Shown in pieces: positions 61,590-64,000 of a stretch of DNA of 64,000 bases. Source of the stretch: Onstottus_B arcticum. GTDB lineage: Bacteria > Acidobacteriota > Blastocatellia > UBA7656. Location: contig JBBPIE010000019.1 in assembly GCA_038040485.1 (NCBI GenBank), forward strand, positions 61,429-125,428, written 5' to 3'. The notes under the pieces are model-generated. The model saw nothing but the letters and a program-made list of their open reading frames with translations, searched no databases and had not been told where the DNA came from. Position 1 is the stretch's first letter, and each line of letters begins with the position of its first letter. The position numbers and the translations under genes are program-made.

Positions 61590-63050
61590 ATGGCGCACGC
61601 TTCCGTGGATGTCGGCACATTGGAGGAGTTGAGGGAGTCGGGCCACTACTCTCGGATCGAAAGCCTGCTCTCGGACGACTGGCGTCGAGGGTTGGAGTTC
61701 GAGGAATCAACGATACGCAAACGAATGCTCGCGGCGGAGCTTGCAGGGAGGGGCGGCCGGCTGGACGAAATGGAAGAGGCGCTCGCGCCGTACCTCGAGC
61801 ACATCGATCATGTGCCGTTTGGGCTTTCGGCTCGCGTGGTGCTTACGTGCGCGCTCTACCTCTATCGCCGGAATGAACCGACAGAAGCGCTGCGTCTGGC
61901 AGCGATGGCACGGACTGTCGCCACAGTCCGCGACGACGAAGTTATTCTTGGCGAAGCAGTGCAGCTTCAAGGGCAGGCTCACTGGTCGCTCGAGCGATGG
62001 AACGAAGCGGCTGCCGCGTTCGAGGAAGCCGTTACGATCTATGCAGGCCAGTCGCGTTCGTACCGGCTGGGGCTGGCGTATCTTTGTCTGGGCGCGGTGT
62101 TGAATCGAATGGGCAGAGTCGAGGAGGCCCGCGGCACGCTCGAACGTTGTGTGAAGATACTGCTCAAGAGCCATGATGAGTACAACCTTGCAGTCGCGAG
62201 GGTGAACGTGGCTCTGGCGTTGAACGTGATGGGGGAGCACGAAACGGCGCTCAAGTATCTGGAGTTTGCGTATGCGACGTTCGAGCAGATGAATCATGAC
62301 CTTTATGCTTATCTGACGCTAAACAACATCGCAGCGACACTGGTTTCGCTCAAGGAGTACGAGAGAGCGGACACCTATGTTAGCCGCGCGCTTGCGACGG
62401 GAGTGAAAGCGCGAAGCACGCAGATCGCTTCGACGTACGAGATCAAGGCGCGAGTTCACCTTGCGCGGCGCGAATGGGAGCGAGCGGAGAAGGCGCTTGA
62501 TACGGCGTCCGAGATCGCCGAGCAGGCTAACAGTCAATCGCAGAAGGCCGAGCTGGGCCGAACGCTCGGCAAGCTGTACCTGGCGCAGGACCGCGAAGAA
62601 GAAGCGGCGGCGGTACTGTGGAAGGCGCTGGATGTGGCGCAAGATCTGAGGGCCTCGCTGGTCGAGCTCGAGGTGCGAGCGCTGCTGGCGCAGGCAATCT
62701 GCGCGACGAATCCTGTCGAAGCCTGCAAGATGATCAGCGAGGTCGAAGCGTCGCTCGGGGCTCGCCCGCTGCCCGAGCTTCGCCGGGAAGCTCATAGCGC
62801 GCGCAGACGGATCGACGCGCTGAACCAGGAGCACTACTTCATTCTCTCCGACGCGCAAGTTCCGCTGCTGGCCGACGCGAAGATCTCGCTGCTCAAGTGG
62901 CTGTGGGCCCGCGCTCTATACAAAGCGAAAGGCAACTCGCGGGACGCGGCAACGATCCTCGGCGTGACTCCGACATACATTCGCAAGCTTACAAAGGTGA
63001 TCCCGCGCGACTTGTTGAAACCGGGAAGGAAGAGAACGAAGAAGACGTAG
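61590..63050 (+). CDS. TPR-repeat protein with C-terminal helix-turn-helix
   Basis: This 486-residue protein starts at ATG 61590 with GAGGAAAGGATAG upstream. Residues about 45-400 are tetratricopeptide-like repeats, for example RWNEAAAAFEEAVTIYAGQS, GLAYLCLGAVLNRMGRVEEA and DREEEAAAVLWKALDVAQDL. The last 50 residues (LYKAKGNSRDAATILGVTPT to the basic tail) look like a Fis-type helix-turn-helix: 'GN..DAA..LGVt..yir'. This suggests a regulator that binds DNA and partner proteins, but no kinase or known sensor is attached. It stands alone. Confidence 0.78.
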   Translation: MAHASVDVGTLEELRESGHYSRIESLLSDDWRRGLEFEESTIRKRMLAAELAGRGGRLDEMEEALAPYLEHIDHVPFGLSARVVLTCALYLYRRNEPTEALRLAAMARTVATVRDDEVILGEAVQLQGQAHWSLERWNEAAAAFEEAVTIYAGQSRSYRLGLAYLCLGAVLNRMGRVEEARGTLERCVKILLKSHDEYNLAVARVNVALALNVMGEHETALKYLEFAYATFEQMNHDLYAYLTLNNIAATLVSLKEYERADTYVSRALATGVKARSTQIASTYEIKARVHLARREWERAEKALDTASEIAEQANSQSQKAELGRTLGKLYLAQDREEEAAAVLWKALDVAQDLRASLVELEVRALLAQAICATNPVEACKMISEVEASLGARPLPELRREAHSARRRIDALNQEHYFILSDAQVPLLADAKISLLKWLWARALYKAKGNSRDAATILGVTPTYIRKLTKVIPRDLLKPGRKRTKKT

Positions 63051-63107
63051 CATAGACTTTAGTCTGTGTCCGCATGCCCTAGCATAGACTTAATAGTCTG
63101 TGTGACC
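63047..63107. repeat. REP-like palindromes, left side of transposase
   Basis: Two related units: 63047-63071 (GTAGCATAGACTTTAGTCTG and on) and 63081-63107 (AGCATAGACTTAATAGTCTG and on), each with an AGACT..AGTCT core. They match the tandem units at 63872-63961 in inverted orientation. They lie just beyond the 3' end of the transposase. Confidence 0.85.
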
Positions 63108-63129
63108 TGAGCAGTCTGGTTAGGCTTGC

Positions 63130-63815
63130 CTACGTCAAGGGTCGGATTTCATTCCATCCTCGCCGCAGCCTTTCATGAGCCGAAGACCACCTCCAATCGC
63201 CGGGCTTGAGCACTAATCCAGCTTTTACAGGATTGTTTTCGATGTAAGCGATGATTCGGTAGAACTCGCCCTCGTCGCGTGCCCAATGGTCGAAGGACTC
63301 CTGGTGCCAGAAGGTCTGTCCAGTTCGGCCGAGCGCCCGATTCGCTTCAAGAGCTGTGTAACCCTTCAATCGCTTCGTGATGTCTTTTAGTGGCACATAG
63401 ACTGGCTCAGCCGTGGAACCTTTGGTTGGGGCTTCGGCTGCAAAAGAGCATGGACGTGATTGGCCATCACAACGTAGGCCCATAGCTTGTAAAGTTCACA
63501 GTAACGAACCAACAACGCCGCCTCGACGATCCCAGCGATCCTTTCCTCCTTCAACCACAGAGGCCCGCTGTCAGCCTTGTCGAGTATCTGGTCGAGCACG
63601 GCAAACTGTCTTTTGCTGTGGCGTGATCGCCGTTGATCAGGATCTTCGCCAACTCTGGCCGCCTCGCGATTAAGCAAAGACCGGGTCGCGGCGAGCCGCT
63701 CGCGTGCCGAACGCGGCAGCGACCCGTCCAGTTGCCAGGTTAGGAATATCGCGGCACCTGCTGGTTGCCAGTGCGGCAAGTTTCGCCGGTAGTAGGGTTT
63801 AGATTGTGTTTGCAA
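63130..63815 (-). pseudogene. REP-associated tyrosine transposase (RAYT), frameshifted
   Basis: The 5' part (63387-63815) begins MQTQSKPYYRRNLPHWQPAG, has FLTWQLDGSLP and the HUH motif NHVHALL. The 3' part (to 63130) continues KDITKRLKGYTALEANRALG, FWHQESFDHWARDEGEF and YIENNPVKAGLVLKPGDW in another frame; the two overlap by 97 bases, so one base is gained or lost near 63390-63430. Y1-type single-strand DNA transposases use a tyrosine in the ESYDHW-type motif; here that position reads Phe (ESFDHW). It is flanked by REP-like palindromes on both sides. Probably inactive. Confidence 0.85.
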
Positions 63816-63871
63816 TATACCCTCGTGACTAAGTTGGTACGGGGACGTGATTAGCCTCCGGTCTCCGAGGG

Positions 63872-63961
63872 GGACACAGACTAAAGTCTATGCTACGGAC
63901 ACAGACTAAAGTCTATGCTACGGACACAGACTAAAGTCTATGCTACGGACACAGACTAAAG
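63872..63961. repeat. 25-bp tandem repeat of the REP-like unit, right side
   Basis: Three full identical copies of a 25-bp unit (GGACACAGACTAAAGTCTAT and on) at 63872, 63897 and 63922 and a 15-base partial at 63947. The core AGACTAAAGTCT is a perfect palindrome, shared in inverse form with 63047-63071. It probably reflects REP/BIME amplification by the neighbouring transposase. Confidence 0.92.
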
Positions 63962-64000
63962 AGCCTCTTGCAAAAGTCCGAGAAGCTTGTGATTTTGAGC

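Overview
The window reads as chromosomal DNA of a GC-rich, free-living Gram-negative bacterium, most likely a soil Acidobacteriota of the Blastocatellia type. This is an inference from the mix of content: a GWxTD-motif protein, cytochrome c/copper-monooxygenase fusions, BACON/PKD-decorated secreted proteases, Rhs proteins, many two-gene minus-strand units and very repeat-rich intergenic DNA. No rRNA is present to confirm it. One tRNA (Ala, CGC) is present. No phage, integrase or conjugation genes were seen.

Layout. 1-11 kb (mostly minus): a partial PBP4-type carboxypeptidase, a fused alpha/beta 2-oxoacid dehydrogenase E1, tRNA-Ala, a hicBA toxin-antitoxin pair, a SirB1-like protein, an esterase plus AhpD-like pair, a secreted metzincin-PKD-BACON protease split by a frameshift, and a small PKD lipoprotein. 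11-28.6 kb: a K+ channel with an RCK domain, a glycosyltransferase, a methyltransferase, a sensor kinase coupled to a Dabb protein, an SCP2 protein, a second E1 alpha gene, a DPBB protein, a secreted amidohydrolase, a family 5 uracil-DNA glycosylase, a cupin, hydrolases and an FdhF/YdeP-type molybdoenzyme. 29-35 kb (plus): trpG-trpC-trpF as an overlapping operon, then two tandem cytochrome c/copper type II monooxygenase-like proteins. 35-45 kb: a PIN toxin with two antitoxin-like genes, a YbjQ-like protein, ispG, tatA-tatC and a GWxTD protein.

45-55.3 kb is the most accessory part: a 1905-residue Rhs/YD-repeat protein preceded by a near-consensus promoter and ending in a tip with an HEFLH metallopeptidase-like motif. 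It overlaps a secreted carboxypeptidase-regulatory-like protein. About 1.8 kb downstream an orphan Rhs C-terminal cassette repeats the last ~725 bp of the Rhs core, carries a different, lysozyme/transglycosylase-like tip, and overlaps a secreted protein that is a candidate immunity protein. This is the arrangement expected of a toxin-tip exchange locus. 55.8-63 kb: mreB, a PIG-L family protein lacking key metal-ligand residues, a polytopic membrane protein and a TPR-HTH protein. The right end holds a frameshifted REP-associated tyrosine transposase flanked by REP-like palindromes and a 25-bp tandem repeat.

A second theme is the intergenic DNA. At least eight gaps hold large inverted repeats; four of these have arms built from degenerate heptamers (7-bp period), and one shows a 14-bp higher-order unit. 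Two further gaps share a near-perfect 54-62 bp palindrome. These elements sit between genes, often just upstream of start codons, and are not explained by the coding features.
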